From Cryptomeria japonica (Eukaryota; Streptophyta; Pinopsida; Cupressales; Cupressaceae), in assembly GCF_030272615.1 (NCBI RefSeq), contig NC_081406.1, forward strand, positions 110,763,783-110,827,782: 64,000 nucleotides of DNA, written 5' to 3'. The position numbers were made by a program, and so were the translations under genes. The notes beneath the pieces were generated by a model. It worked only from the letters and a program-made list of their open reading frames with translations, had not been told where the DNA came from and did not search any database. Shown piece after piece: positions 45,147 through 57,189 of the stretch. Every line of letters starts with the position of its first letter. Positions within the stretch are counted from its first letter, which is position 1.

Positions 45147-45892
45147 TGTAGACACCTAAAATTGTCCTGTCTAATTAAATAAATATTTTAGCCTAATTCT
45201 TATATTAATTAAATAAATCTTTATTTATTTAATTAATTCATTTATCCTCTTCTAACCTTATTTCTCATTTAAATAAATACTTTTATTTATTTAAATTGTC
45301 CTTACCTAAATTAAATAAATATCTTATTTATTTAATTGATCCCACTTCCTCTATTAATTAAATAAATATTTATTTATTTAATTAATTCATTAACCTTTTC
45401 TACCCATGACACATGTCATACATCTCTTAATTCCTACACTACCTACCCTCTCATTATTTTCTTATTTCTTCTACCTACCCTCTAATCCTAGCTGACCATT
45501 TATCTTTTACACCTCTCAATCTTATCCCTCCATTTCTTATAGTGTCTTCTATATAAGGAGATGATTCCTTCATTTTCAACCCCCAACTACACTTTTGAAT
45601 TTTCATATGCGATCAAGTCTACTTGCAACCACATTTCCGTTCTTTGTTGAGCTCTTGTGTAGACATAAAATCTGAGAGCAAATATATCAAGCAAGATCAA
45701 TGGAGATAGGAAGAATGGAGATCCAAACCCTATTGGACATGTGATGGTATAATCTTTGTGATTTCATTTGATTTGCATTGTCTTAGGTAATCTTCATATG
45801 TTATGGTGGATCTTTGTTGTTGTTAGGCTAGGGTTTTGTGGTTGAATTCATTTAGTCTTTCAATATTGTTGTTTCCATTTTTACAATACACA
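45147..45892 (+). mobile_element. 5' LTR of gypsy2
   Basis: TGTAGACACCTAAAATTGTC to TTACAATACACA, 746 bp. The first 550 bp match 61033-61628. U3 contains a row of AT palindromes (TAAATAAATA/TATTTATTTA cores) between about 45170 and 45385. TATA box TATATAAGGAG at 45550. Confidence 0.9.
45550..45556 (+). promoter_or_regulatory. TATA box in gypsy2 5' LTR
   Basis: TATATAA in TTCTATATAAGGAG, conserved at 61455-61461 in the other LTR. Confidence 0.55.
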
Positions 45893-45895
45893 TTT

Positions 45896-45913
45896 TGGCA
45901 CGCCTGGTGGGAC
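45896..45913 (+). other. gypsy2 primer binding site (tRNA not assigned)
   Basis: TGGCACGCCTGGTGGGAC, three bases after the LTR end and nearly identical to the gypsy1 site. Confidence 0.75.
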
Positions 45914-48121
45914 TCTTGTCCCTTTTGCATTTAAAATCTTTTGTTGCAGATTTTGTGTTTTTGAAGTTGCAGATCTGACATTTTTGACCAAATTTTGATA
46001 TTTTCATGTCTGCGCATCTTGGAACCGCGTTTTTCTTTTCTGCCGCATCTGTGACCTCTGTAATTGTGTCTGTGTTCGGCATTATTTCAATTTATTTTAC
46101 AGGTTGTAGGGTTGCGTTTCTATTTTCGAACTGCGTTTGTGCACTTTTCAGATGCGTCTATGTTCAGGAGTCATGTTTGTGTTATCTAGGTGTGTCTACA
46201 AAGGATTTGGGCACGTTTGTGATTTTTTGCTGCATCTGTGTTTCGGATTTTGCATTTTTTTAGTTTTTTATCCAATTTTGAGGCTTTATTCCGTCATTTG
46301 GATTTTGGATTTTGTTTATTTGAGCTAATATCTTGTGATCTAGCTAAAAAATTGGTGTAGCTTGTCCTTGAAGCAACACGTCTTGTTGAAGGCCCCCTTT
46401 TCACAAAGTCTTTTTGGATCTAAAATTTACCTAACTTGTGGGCTTGCAGGAGGGAGTATTTTTTGCAAAACTACTAACAAATCTTTGTTGCAGAATTTTG
46501 GCAAGGGTTTTTGATCCTTATTATGTGCCTTATTTTCATTGATTATCAAACACTTCAATTGGTGCACTAAAATTGAACTAGTGTCTTTTGTGTCTGAAGC
46601 AATAGGCTCTTTTTATTTAATCTCTAGAGGGCCTATCTCCTCGTGTGGTTATTAAGACTACTAGTGAGGATAGAACGACCCAAGTGGTAGGGAGGAAAAC
46701 CCACCTCTTTCGAAACACTATTAATAACTATATCCAAGGTGAAAGCCATGGGTAACATGTGCTGATTAGTTCATACCAATACTATGTCTCCCCATAAACC
46801 CGTTTCATCAAATTTATTTGATTAGTTGTAGGATGTAACCCCTACTGGATGGGAGCCTTTTGTATTTACAAAGCTAAAAGTGCCACATGTATGGCCACAC
46901 GAGTGGATGCCCTTACTAGCACCTTTTTGTTTTAGAAAGCCAAAATCCTTCTAGTTGTTGGGGCAGGAGGTCGGACCTCTAGAGTGGCCCACACACATAC
47001 AATTCTTAGTAGGGATACAAAGTTCGCCACAAGGAGTTTTCATGGGGATTGATGCTTAGCTGCCATGAAGAAGTGAGTGCCAAGGGTGGAGCTAGTGGGG
47101 TCAAGCATCTAAGTATCCACTCTAAATAGTGTAGCCTCAGGGGAAACCCCATGTGGGATCAACAACTATTGTCCTGGCCAGCCATAAGAATTGTGCTTGT
47201 CTTCTTTTGAACATTCAAACATTCAAAGATCAAACATCAAAACATTTTGTCTTTTATGTCTTCAAGTGTATGCAAAACGTTTTACATAAAACAACATACT
47301 TTTCTTTGAGTCATTTTGAGTCTAAACACTTACAAACATTGAGTCTTCATCAACATTGTGTCCTCTTGTCACGAAAAAATAGTCAAAAATTCAGATTTGG
47401 TCACAAAAAACAACTTTACAAATTGGAAAAATTGCACTCAGTTTCCAGCAATGCGGTTGTGTTTGACAGAAATACGTTTGTGTCATTTAACCATGTTTGT
47501 GAAGTACAAAAATGCGTCTGTGTTATCATAAAGAAAATTGCATTCACAAAATCTCATAAATGCATTTATGCAGTGTTCAACCACGTCTGTGTCATTTAAC
47601 CATGTATGTGAAGTATACAGGCACGTCTGTGTTCAGAATTGGAAAATTTACAGTCCACCAAACAAGAGTAGTTAGTTTCAAACTTATTGAGATTCCTAGG
47701 TTATCTCTCGGTGTTTTAATCTAGCATTTAGCCTATTTCTGGGTCTCACAAAGTTCATCATTGCTTTACACCTTACATTAAATTCACATTTGTCTAAACT
47801 TGAGTCAAAAGGTCACTTGCTTGTCCACATCTTACTTTGTCAACACAATACATACAACAACATTTTGCTAAGTGGTCCCTCATCAAGGTCTATCACCTTT
47901 GGGTCTCATTTAGTCTTACTTAGAGTCTAGGTCAACTTACCTCATCAAGAGAAACTATCATCTCTTTGGAAGCCACACCTACTCTAATGCATACATACTT
48001 GGTCTTACACTTTGGGCATTGCAAGTAAACTTTAGATTCATTTATATTCCATCCAACTCTTGGTCTCCCATACTCTTTCCATTTTCATCTAGTCTCACAC
48101 ATCTTGGTCAATACCTAGTTC
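45914..48121 (+). other. gypsy2 leader with CGTCTGTG-type repeats
   Basis: No conserved frame. Two segments (about 46010-46240 and 47440-47640) are full of variants of GCGTCTGTG, CACGTCTGTG and CGTTTGTG, about 10-30 bp apart. Middle part 46950-47130 matches the gypsy1 leader. The segment at 45963-46100 is repeated in diverged form at 62431-62600. Confidence 0.65.
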
Positions 48122-48794
48122 ATGGTTGAAACCCATTCCCAAAAATCTAGGAGTGAAGCTAAAGAGGCTCAAGAATCCACAAACATGAGTGCCTATGAGT
48201 ATGACAATGATGTCTTTTTCAATTCTGATCATACCACATTACCTGACATGGATGCCTATAGAAATATTCCAAATGTTGAGAACATGGATAACACAAACAA
48301 CAATGATACATAGAATGACAATATGGACAACTTTCCATACATTCAGCATAAATGGAAGAATCCATTATGGATCCCCATTTTAATAGATTGGTTGAGGAAA
48401 TCATGAGAAGAGATAGACAATATTTATTACAAGTGATGGCACAAAGTGGAGTCAAGATACCTCATAATTTTGATATGTCTCAAATAATGGAACATCAACC
48501 TTTGCAACAACCTCACCTCAAAATGGATCAAAGGAGGCCTAATAGTGGAGGTAACAGAGGACCACATATGGTGCTTGAATCACCATCATCTTTATTTTAA
48601 AAATCTGAGGTCCCACATACACATGGTCAAGATTATGATACTCACCTTCACAGACCATTATGGAAGTCTTATGCAGAAAAATATACTCAATCACATACCA
48701 ATGCTAAGGACCAACCGCCAAAGCAATTGGATATCCAAAGGCATGATAAAAATTTGAACATAAGGCAACCCCATTTCAAATTTGGGGGCTACAC
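48122..48794 (+). pseudogene. gag: gypsy2 gag, N-terminal part
   Basis: The ATG at 48122 opens MVETHSQKSRSEAKEAQES, comparable to the gypsy1 gag start. The frame shifts near 48310 and continues MEESIMDPHFNRLVEEIMRR and PHFKFGGYT, where an LTR insertion interrupts it at 48795. After the insertion the same frame resumes at 53547 once one target copy is discounted. Confidence 0.75.
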
Positions 48795-49130
48795 TGTTAG
48801 GATTGATGAAAGTCCCAAAGATACCCAAGAGGGGGGGGGTGAATCAGTATCTAACTGGTTAACAGATTTTCTAACTTCATTAAATAATTTGCATTCCAAA
48901 ACAATGTACTAGTAAACAAGAATTAATTCAATAAATATGAACAGTAAACACAACATAGAAAGCACACCATAACACAAGATTTTTGGCGAGGAAACCCGGT
49001 GTGGGAAAAACCTCGGTGGGATTTGTGACCCACAATATTCACTCACTGGCCAATGAATGTATTTACTTACAATAATGAGCTTGCACTTGCAAGAAGGCCA
49101 ACTACCTAGAGCTCATTGCTCAAATACAAA

Positions 49131-49639
49131 AGGAAGATATGACCATACTTGTTGCAGTTAAAGAATTTCCCATTAAATTTGTAAGCATTAGGTTGTCTTA
49201 CTGGTTTGTTGTGATCATGATTGTTTGTAGTACCAAAGCTTTCACCAACTTCAAATAATAATGGACCTAGTTTGAAAGGCAAAGAGAAGGTAGATGAGGT
49301 AAAGCAAGAATTTTCAAAACAATGGATTAGAAAGAGAGATCAGAATACTAATGAGACTATTCCTTCACCAGTAGAACCAAGTATTACTCCACTAGTAGGA
49401 GATTCTTCATCTAACTGAACTAAAATATTTGGGGGTATGGAAACAAATTGAAAATCATGCAAGTTTACCCTCGGTTGATGGTAAGAAGATGAACTTCTTC
49501 TTTACCAGGAGATGTGTTAAGTTTCACTTAACTGGTAAGCATTTATTGTGGTTGTTGAAGGAAAAGACATTATAAATCAGTGTTTTTCACTCTTTTTCAC
49601 TCACCGAGAATTCAAATTTCCTAAGAGCGCAAAAAACAC
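49131..49639 (+). other. 5' part of copy H, upstream of ORF2
   Basis: Contains a 66-codon open segment (49221-49418), Lys/Ser/Pro-rich, that may be the remains of a gag tail, then about 200 bp without coding signal. No LTR or PBS is seen, so copy H is 5'-truncated. Confidence 0.4.
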
Positions 49640-52567
49640 AAGAGAAGGCATCCTCAGTGAGAAGTGAAGCAAGATCTTTCAAGCATCCAAACCTAAAAGG
49701 AAGATTAAGGTATTTATCAATTGCTTCCTCCTCTGCTCCTGAATTCATTGCAAACCCTACTATTATTGAAGTGGTTAAACACCCTAGGCTCATATTCAAA
49801 ATTATCCTTGAACTAGAAAAACATGATGATACCCTAGGAGCATTTTCTAAAATCCCTAAAGGAGTTGCATATGTAGAAGACCCAAGAATTTACATAAATT
49901 TCCATATTAAGGAACTAGGTTCAAATGAAATCATGAAAATGTACAAAAATGTGATTTGTGATGAGAATGGAACTGTGAAACCTGAACATAAGGTTATAGA
50001 AACCCTAGGTTTTGTGGAAATCCTTGACATTCCAAAATTTCCTAAGGAAGTTGTGAGGATTTTACTCAGTAGAGTTCATGGAGAATTCTTTTGGCTTGAC
50101 TCTATCCATAAAATCACAAGAGAAACAATTAGGGTTGTGACTGGCTTACCTTCCATAGGTAGTAGGCCAGATAAGACCAAAAAAGTTTCAAACAACACTG
50201 TGATGATTTTAACTAGTGCAACCTATGACATCAAATCCCTGAGAGTTAATGATGTGAAAGATGACAATGTTAGATTCATTAGCATGATATTAGGATATAA
50301 AACCACACATGCTAACTAGCTGAACTCAATTTCCAGTCTATGTATCAAGAGTGCATATGATATGGTTAACAATGATGCTAAGATAGATGTATGTGAGTGG
50401 TTGAAAGATGAGTCAATTGATAATCTGAAGAAAATCGAAGGAGATAAGAAAGGAACTTTCAAATTTGACAATCTTCTTGTATGCCTAATGCTATATCTTA
50501 CTAAGGAGGTCCCCGGTATAGGCAGGATAGACTTTGGTTATGACCTATCAATAGGTAAACAACTGTTGGATATCTTCACCGGCATGGGAATAGATAGGGA
50601 AAACAAAATAACTGAATATTTTCAAGCATTTAAGGCTAAAATGAAAACAAGGGAAAGGTTTGATAGAGGTTGTAGATGATTTACCTAGTGACTTGTATAG
50701 GCGGCTTGATGCTAAAAGGTTAGCCATTATGGAACTAGACAAGAAAATCAAGATTGAGAAATTGCTAGTTGTTCACCCTATGAAATCAGTTGAGAAAATT
50801 GATGAGTTGATCAGTGAAGCTAACATAATAGTATTTTGTAGTGGTCACCGGCATGTAAGTCTTATGGCCAATAGAGTTAATGTGATATCAGAAGAGACAA
50901 CAGATAAATGGGGCATCTTCTTTGTGGAGAAAGAGAAACAAGAAGATCTCAAAAGACCCAAAACTTTTAAGGTATACCAAAAGGATAAGGACAAAGGAAA
51001 AGGAAAAATTGGTGGACCACCAAATATAAAAGTGACAGAAAATTTTCCACCACCTACTGTTACTCCACCAGTTTAGAAAAATGCAACACCAACTACTGAG
51101 GATGTGGAGAATCCACATGAGGATACAAATCCTGAGTTTGAAGTTTTATACACAATGAACATAGATACTCAGGAGGTCAATATTGTGGTTGATAAAGAGA
51201 CCACTGAGGAAAAGAAGAAAGATGTGGCTACTGAGCCACCGACTAAAAATATTGAGGTAGAGACACATGCAAAACAAACAATGGAACATATTGAGACTGG
51301 AGTTCAGACACAAGTTGAACAAATTGAACAATTAGTTGATCCCCTAGTTACTAGAATAGTTACATACACCATTGATACAAACATTGAAAAACCAACTGAG
51401 ACAGAGTTATCGGCTGCAGAAAATAAAGAGAAACCTATTAAGATACTAGTAGTGAACATTACAGAGGTACAGACAAAGAAACTGGCAATGGATACCACTG
51501 AGAAATCATCTAAGGCATTGGCTGATAACACTAAGAAACCATCAAAAAAACCGGTAGAAGAGAGTATAGTGAAACAGGTTGAGAAACAAATAGAGAAAAA
51601 GGTTGAGTCATAGGTACATACAATGCCATCACCAATAGCTGAGAAGCCTAAACCTTTTCTAATATAAATGCAGACACAAATTGACCCACCAGAGGTCGAG
51701 AAAAGCAAACTTGTTACTACCACCGACAGCATGGAGATTGTTAAGGTAGTTGGATAGTCATCCAGTACTTCTATGATTGAATTCAGACCAACAAATGTAA
51801 CTGAAGTACTATTGGATTCAATCAAGAAAATAATAGATTGCAATGTATTAGCATATAAGGCTATAGATGATACCACCCCCATTCTTAAATTGATTGCACC
51901 CAAGTGCAATGTAGACAATAAAGATTCTTTGAGTCAATTATACACATTGTCTAAGTACATCATCGACAACATATTGACTGTTGACCAAATAAATGAAGAC
52001 ACATTTAAGGAGAAAATGGATAGAGAAAAAGATAAATTTTTTGGTGAGAAAATAAAGAAGTGCACAGAACACATTGACACCCTCTTACCGGCATTGAGCA
52101 AAACCATTATGGAATTTAAGGAACTATATAGAGATACATGCAAGACTAATCTTCTAACAGTGGATATTGACAAAGAAATCAACAAAGTACAAAAAGAAAT
52201 TAATGATATAGCTGACAACATCATTGGTTCATCAGAACCAATATCAGTTATAGAACAAGAGATAGCTAGATTTGAGGAGAAAATTGAAAAATTGGAAAAG
52301 GAGAAGGAAAGAATAAAAGGAAAAGAAAAAGAGCTTAAATGCAGACTCAGTCCTAAGCTTGATAACCTCATCTATTTAAGGAAAGAGATCTCTGAGGCAC
52401 TTATACAAGGACAAAAAATAGTGGAAGAGAAAATGCATCACCTCACTAGTACTATTCAGAGGACAGAAGCAACATTGAAGGACAACAATAGGTTCACTCA
52501 GAGCCTAAACATGGTATTAGCAGATGTATTCCAGATTGTAACCAACTGGTTACAAGGCTCGAGCTAA
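49640..52567 (+). pseudogene. ORF2 protein of copy H, with internal deletion
   Basis: The best view of the N-terminal domain: about 145 residues from ASSSAPEFIANPTIIEVV to FPKEVVRILLSRVHGE, then IRVVTGLPSIG, MILGYKTTHAN (stop), CEWLKDESIDNLKK, LLVCLMLYLT, and AKMKTRERF near 50660. Here about 700 bp present in copy A are missing, and the frame shifts into VVDDLPSDLYRRLD. The basic segment KVYQKDKDKGKGKIGGPP, a Glu/Thr-rich region (51100-51610) and the C-terminal coiled coil VLLDSIKKIID...LRKEISEALIQ...WLQGSS complete it. Few stops. The coiled coil is 264 codons open without a stop (51773-52567). Function unknown. Confidence 0.8.
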
Positions 52568-52756
52568 AACTGCACTTAGTTGACATTTTGACAGCCTTTG
52601 TCATTGATGTCAAAGAGGGAGTAGTAGAGAAGAGAAAAATCCAATAACTTGGAGATCATCTGCTCAGGGGGAGCACACAGTTTTGGTAAGACTTTTGGAC
52701 TTCAATTTTTTTTTGGATATAATTTTGAATTTTTCTCATGGGTGTTGCCATCAATT

Positions 52757-52770
52757 CCAAAGGGGGAGAT
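52757..52770 (+). other. Polypurine tract of copy H
   Basis: CCAAAGGGGGAGAT before TCTTGGCATTGC (LTR start with one change from TGTTGG). The usual pre-PPT text TTTGTCATTGATGTCAAAG occurs upstream near 52600. Confidence 0.8.
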
Positions 52771-53143
52771 TCTTGGCATTGCACACTCCAATGAGAATTG
52801 TAGGTGATTGAAGGTATTGTCATTGATGGCAACCTTGCAATCTTATGGCACCGACAGGCACTGACACCCTAGCCAACAAGATTTTGATTATTGTATATTG
52901 TATTTAATTGTAATATCTTTTTGTAAGCCGAAATGGCATATTGTAATAAGACTCATATATAAGAATGAGATCTTGTAGATCATTTTGTGTAGATGATAGG
53001 ATGGATATGTAGAGAAAATATTAAGGCAGATTTTGGAGAAAGGTTTATGGTTATTGTATGAGCTTCAACCGGTACTAAACCTGGCATAGCAGATGCTTTT
53101 TGTAGCAGTACATTACTTTGGATTACCATAATTCATTTTGTAA
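52771..53143 (+). mobile_element. LTR of copy H, 5' part
   Basis: Plus-strand copy A-type LTR with TATATAA at 52956-52962, cut at about 53143. It lacks a segment of roughly 55 bp near 52870 that is present in the facing minus-strand copy. Confidence 0.8.
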
Positions 53144-53541
53144 GTACTGCTACAAAAAGCATCTACTATGCCAGGTTCAGTACCGGTTGAAGCTCATACA
53201 ATAACCATAAACCTTTCTCCAAAATCTACCTTAATATTTCCTCTACATATCTATCCTATCATCTACACAAAATGATCTACAAGATCTCATACTTATATAT
53301 GAGTCTTATTACAATATTCCATGTCAGCTTACAAAAAGATATTACAATTAAATACAATATATAATAATCAAAATCCTGTCAGCTACGGTGCCAATAACAT
53401 TCTAGTTGTTGCCGGTGAACTATCTACCGGTGTAGAGTCTATCAGTGCTAGTGCCTATCGATGCCATAAGATTACAAGGTTGCCATCAATGACAATACCT
53501 TCAATCACCTACAATTATCATTGGAGTGTGCAATGCCAACA
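52771..53541. repeat. Large LTR palindrome (head-to-head LTR halves)
   Basis: The plus LTR 52771-53111 is an inverted repeat of 53144-53541 around a 32-bp centre (53112-53143), with high identity by eye and one indel of about 55 bp. The centre itself continues the plus-strand LTR sequence (ATTCATTTTGTAAG). Confidence 0.9.
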
Positions 53542-53546
53542 AACAC

Positions 53547-54910
53547 ACTAGAACAAACTCATGACATGCCTGAAGAGTATGGTATACATGGAAAAAACAA
53601 ATCTTTCATTCCTAATCATGACTCTATGCCAAGTGGTCCATATATGCAACATCATTATAGACCTCCTCCATGTGAACATGTGTATGATCAATATCATCCA
53701 TATATGTAGTATGCTCCGCCCCCACTCGGTGGCTCAGGCATGGGATATGGTCTAAGAAGTTGATCTCCACCTAAGAACAATTTGGAGCAACAAATTAAGG
53801 ACTTACAAAAGAAAATGGAGGACATAAATACACCAAAGTCAGCTTACACAATGAGAGACATATGTCCCTATCCATTTGACAAAAGCATTCCAATGCCTCA
53901 TTTTCCTACACATTTCGTGACACCTAAGTTTGATAAGTACAGAGGCAAAGGAGATCCTAAGGAACATATAAGACAATTGTTCACAGCTTGCATTGAGGTA
54001 GCAATAGAAGAGACATATTTGATGAGATTATTCCCACAAAGCTTAGGTGATCAAGCTATGGAATGGTTCTCCCAACTCCCACCTGGAATTAAGTCTTGGG
54101 GTGATCTAGCAGAGGCTTTTATCCAACATTTCTCATACAACATAAAGACAGACATATTAGTGACTACTTTGTGCAACACCAAGCAAAAGGATGGAAAGTC
54201 TTTTTCCTAATTTTTACAAAGATGGAGGAATCTATCCAACACATGCTCTTGTGAAATTCCACAAAAAAAAAAGGTAGAAATTTTCACCTAGAACATTAAC
54301 AAAGACATTGGTTATGACCTAAGAAAAGCTCATTTGTCCACCTTTAAGGAAATCATTGAAAAAGGCTTAGCAATAGAGAAGATCCTAATTGAGCAAGGCA
54401 TCGTCAAAATATTCAAAGAAAACAAAGAGCACTTTAAAGGAAAAGAAAAGCCAAGATTTTGGAATGAAAATAAGAACATAGTCAATGATGGTGTTGTTGA
54501 TGCCAATACAGTATGACCCAAAATCATTTTCTCTAGATCAAGCTCTACAAACAATCAAGTGAATACTCAAACAACTTCAAAACCATGAAGGAAATACACC
54601 CCATTGGGTGAACCACTTGAGTCAGGTTTGAAGAAGCTAGTGGCAAACAAAATAATAACAATTCTAGATATACCTCAATATGAGACAAAGGTCAAACCAA
54701 ATTGGTGGAATGAAGATGAATCCTGTGAATGTCACAAGAGCAAGGGCCATAAAACAAGAAATTGTCATCGACTTAAGAACATCATACAAGATCTTATTGA
54801 AAGAGGTGACATTGAGATCGAGAGACACTCATCCAATCAAGAACATGAAATGTTTAAAGAACCATTCCTAAAATATGACAAGGGAAAAGCCAAAGCCATA
54901 GATGAGTAGA
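53547..54910 (+). pseudogene. gag: gypsy2 gag, capsid and knuckle part
   Basis: In one frame with stops only: MRDICPYPFDKSIPMPHFP, KYRGKGDPKEHIRQLF, YLMRLFPQSLGDQAMEWFSQL, FIQHFSYN. Later comes the knuckle CECHKSKGHKTRNC (CX2HX4HX4C, near 54724), the same unusual form as in gypsy1, followed by a Lys-rich tail. Family role: capsid and RNA packaging. Confidence 0.85.
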
Positions 54911-56990
54911 CCAACTATACCAGAGCATCCTATAACTATGATTCAACTGTTAATCACATTTTGATGGACATTTATGTCTCTACAATTATCATCAAAGACA
55001 AAACACCTGAAAATTCTACCCAAAGACCCAAGGTTGTCCTAAAAGGAATTGGATCTTCTTCGGAACCTACCTCTGAATGTAATTTTACAACTCATCAAGG
55101 TAAATTCACTTTGCAAGGTGCTCCAGCTAAAAACACTTCTTCCTCATCAACCAAACCTGAGTATGACCTTCTAGAAAAGTTAGGGAAAACACTCACGCTT
55201 ATCTCCATCACTGAACTTTTATGCATATCCCCTGCACATAAAGCCATTCTTGACAGAACTTTGAGAGACACTACTATCCCCACTGATCTGAACATGGACC
55301 GGTTTCAAGCCATGGTGGGATACCTTTTTGTTCCACATTCTCTTACATTCACAAAAGCTAATGATGCCTCCATGAGCCAACCACATAATGCACCTTTACA
55401 CATTGAAGCCTTCCTACACAAACATCGAATAAAATGAGTCCTGATAGATGGAGGAGCTGGTCTTAATATATGTACTTTGAACACAATAATACAATTGGGA
55501 TATTTAGATAAAGCTATGAATGCTACAAACAAAATTACAATCAAGGCATATGATGGTGAAGAGCATTCATACAAAGGCACAGTCACCTTGCCTCTCAGAA
55601 TTGGGCTAGTTACGAAGGATGTGGTTTGTCAAGTCCTAGACCTGGATCTCACATACAACATATTGCTAGGGCATCCTTGGATTCATGAGATGAGATAAGT
55701 CCCATATACATACCATCAATGCATCAAGTTTCCTCACAATGGAGTTGAAGTAACAGTTAATGGTGATCCTAATCCATTTATATACTACAATAACTTGAGA
55801 CCAAAAGCTGAGACAATCATTCCAATTAATAGAGAAGCTATCCCTTCTTCCACATACATTGACCCTGAATCATTAAAACCTTCAACATCAAAGCAAGGTG
55901 ATCTTAAAGGGAAATATCAGGACAAAGGCATGGGTGAATACACTTTGAATCAAACCATGTGCTTACGACAAGTTATGAGTTCACCAAAAGAATATGGATG
56001 ACCACATCCTTCTAAATGGGTATCTATCATTACACTCAAATGGGACCCTACTATCTTCCAAAAGTGGGGTGTATTGGAAGAAGAAGACTTATACAAAATG
56101 CTTTACAAAGACCCTAAAGATGGTACACAAGATCACGTTAGCATACCATGTGAAAAATATGGCAAAGGATTCAAGATCCTACAAAAGTTTGGGTATGATG
56201 GTAAAAGTCCTCTTAGCTTAAGAAAAGAAGGTATCACTCAACCTTTGCAGCCAGAATTAACATTTAAAAATTAGTGCTCAAAAGGGATTGGTTTCCTCTC
56301 TTCCAAGGTAAACACTCACAAATCAAAAGAGGCATTACAAATCATGAGGTCCAATGATCAATAAGAGAGCCGCTATTCCACTGACTTTAATGAATGGGAA
56401 TGGGGTTCGAAAAAATCCTCCAGTGACAATGAACTCATCGAGACATTCAGAGAACTAGGTGAACCCACAAAAGAAGAGGAATTTTATAGAAAATTCAAAG
56501 TTGTTCAAGAAACAACCCCTGAGGATCCCACACAGTCTTTGCCTCTAGGTTCTAGGTCAAAATCATGAAGGATGAGGACACTCGTCCCCGAATGCACTTT
56601 TAGTGATGACAATTTGGACTCATTCATGATTGAAAGAGATGAGGAGAGTGCCAATGATGACCTCAACATACTTGAATATAACATTGAAAACATTGAAGGC
56701 CTTCCCCTTGTTCACCACCAACTTATTGACTGGGACCATGAAGGACCTATACAGTTTGACACATTCCAAAATGATGAAGCCTTTATTGACTATATAGGCA
56801 TATGAGATGATCTTCCACTTGGGAACCATAAGGCAGGATGCACTATAGAACTCAATAGCATGGCATATTTTGGTGAGGGTGTTGGGCCTTCTAGTTGCAA
56901 AAATGTAAAAATAAAAACAAATCATGTTTCTTATGGTGAAAACCATATTGTGGCACCGTCTGACCCCAAAAAAGTAAAAAATAAAGGACG
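54911..56990 (+). pseudogene. gypsy2 protease and linker
   Basis: The gag frame continues: YDLLEKLGKTLTLISITELL, HIEAFLHKHRIK, a stop at 55437, then VLIDGGAGLNICTLN (catalytic Asp in IDGG), TYNILLGHPWIHEM and NGVEVTVNGDPNPF. The linker to RT contains NIEGLPLVHHQLIDWDHEG. A frameshift in an A-run near 56970-56990 separates it from RT. Aligns to gypsy1 29695-30600. Confidence 0.8.
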
Positions 56991-57189
56991 TATCTGAGGG
57001 TGAAAATCTCTCTAAGGAACCTGAAGATGGAAGGCTCAACATTCTCTCGACATCATATGAAGAAGAATCATCTATGTTAGTAGAGGAGACCATCAAAACA
57101 AAAATTGGTACAAAAGAAATTCCACATAACATATTCCTGGCACAATCTCCAACAGAGACAGAAAGACCAAAGCTCATAAGTTTCTTCAT

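Larger units (their letters stand above)
48790..53546 (-). mobile_element. Copy A/C-type LTR inserted in gypsy2 gag, itself split by copy H
   Basis: On the minus strand the LTR 5' half is 53541-53144 (TGTTGGCATTGCACACTCC start) and the 3' half is about 49130-48795 (ending with the reverse of TGTTAGGATTGATG and the C-run signature). Target duplications are TACAC (48790-48794) and AACAC (53542-53546), one mismatch. The halves are separated by copy H in plus orientation. Discounting the insertion and one duplication keeps the gag frame open across the site, which supports the boundaries. Confidence 0.8.

Noticed and set aside
51304-51918. 204-codon minus-strand open segment opposite copy H ORF2
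   Set aside because: It is the complement of a Glu/Lys/Thr-rich coding region, which naturally lacks stops on the other strand. No domain recognised.
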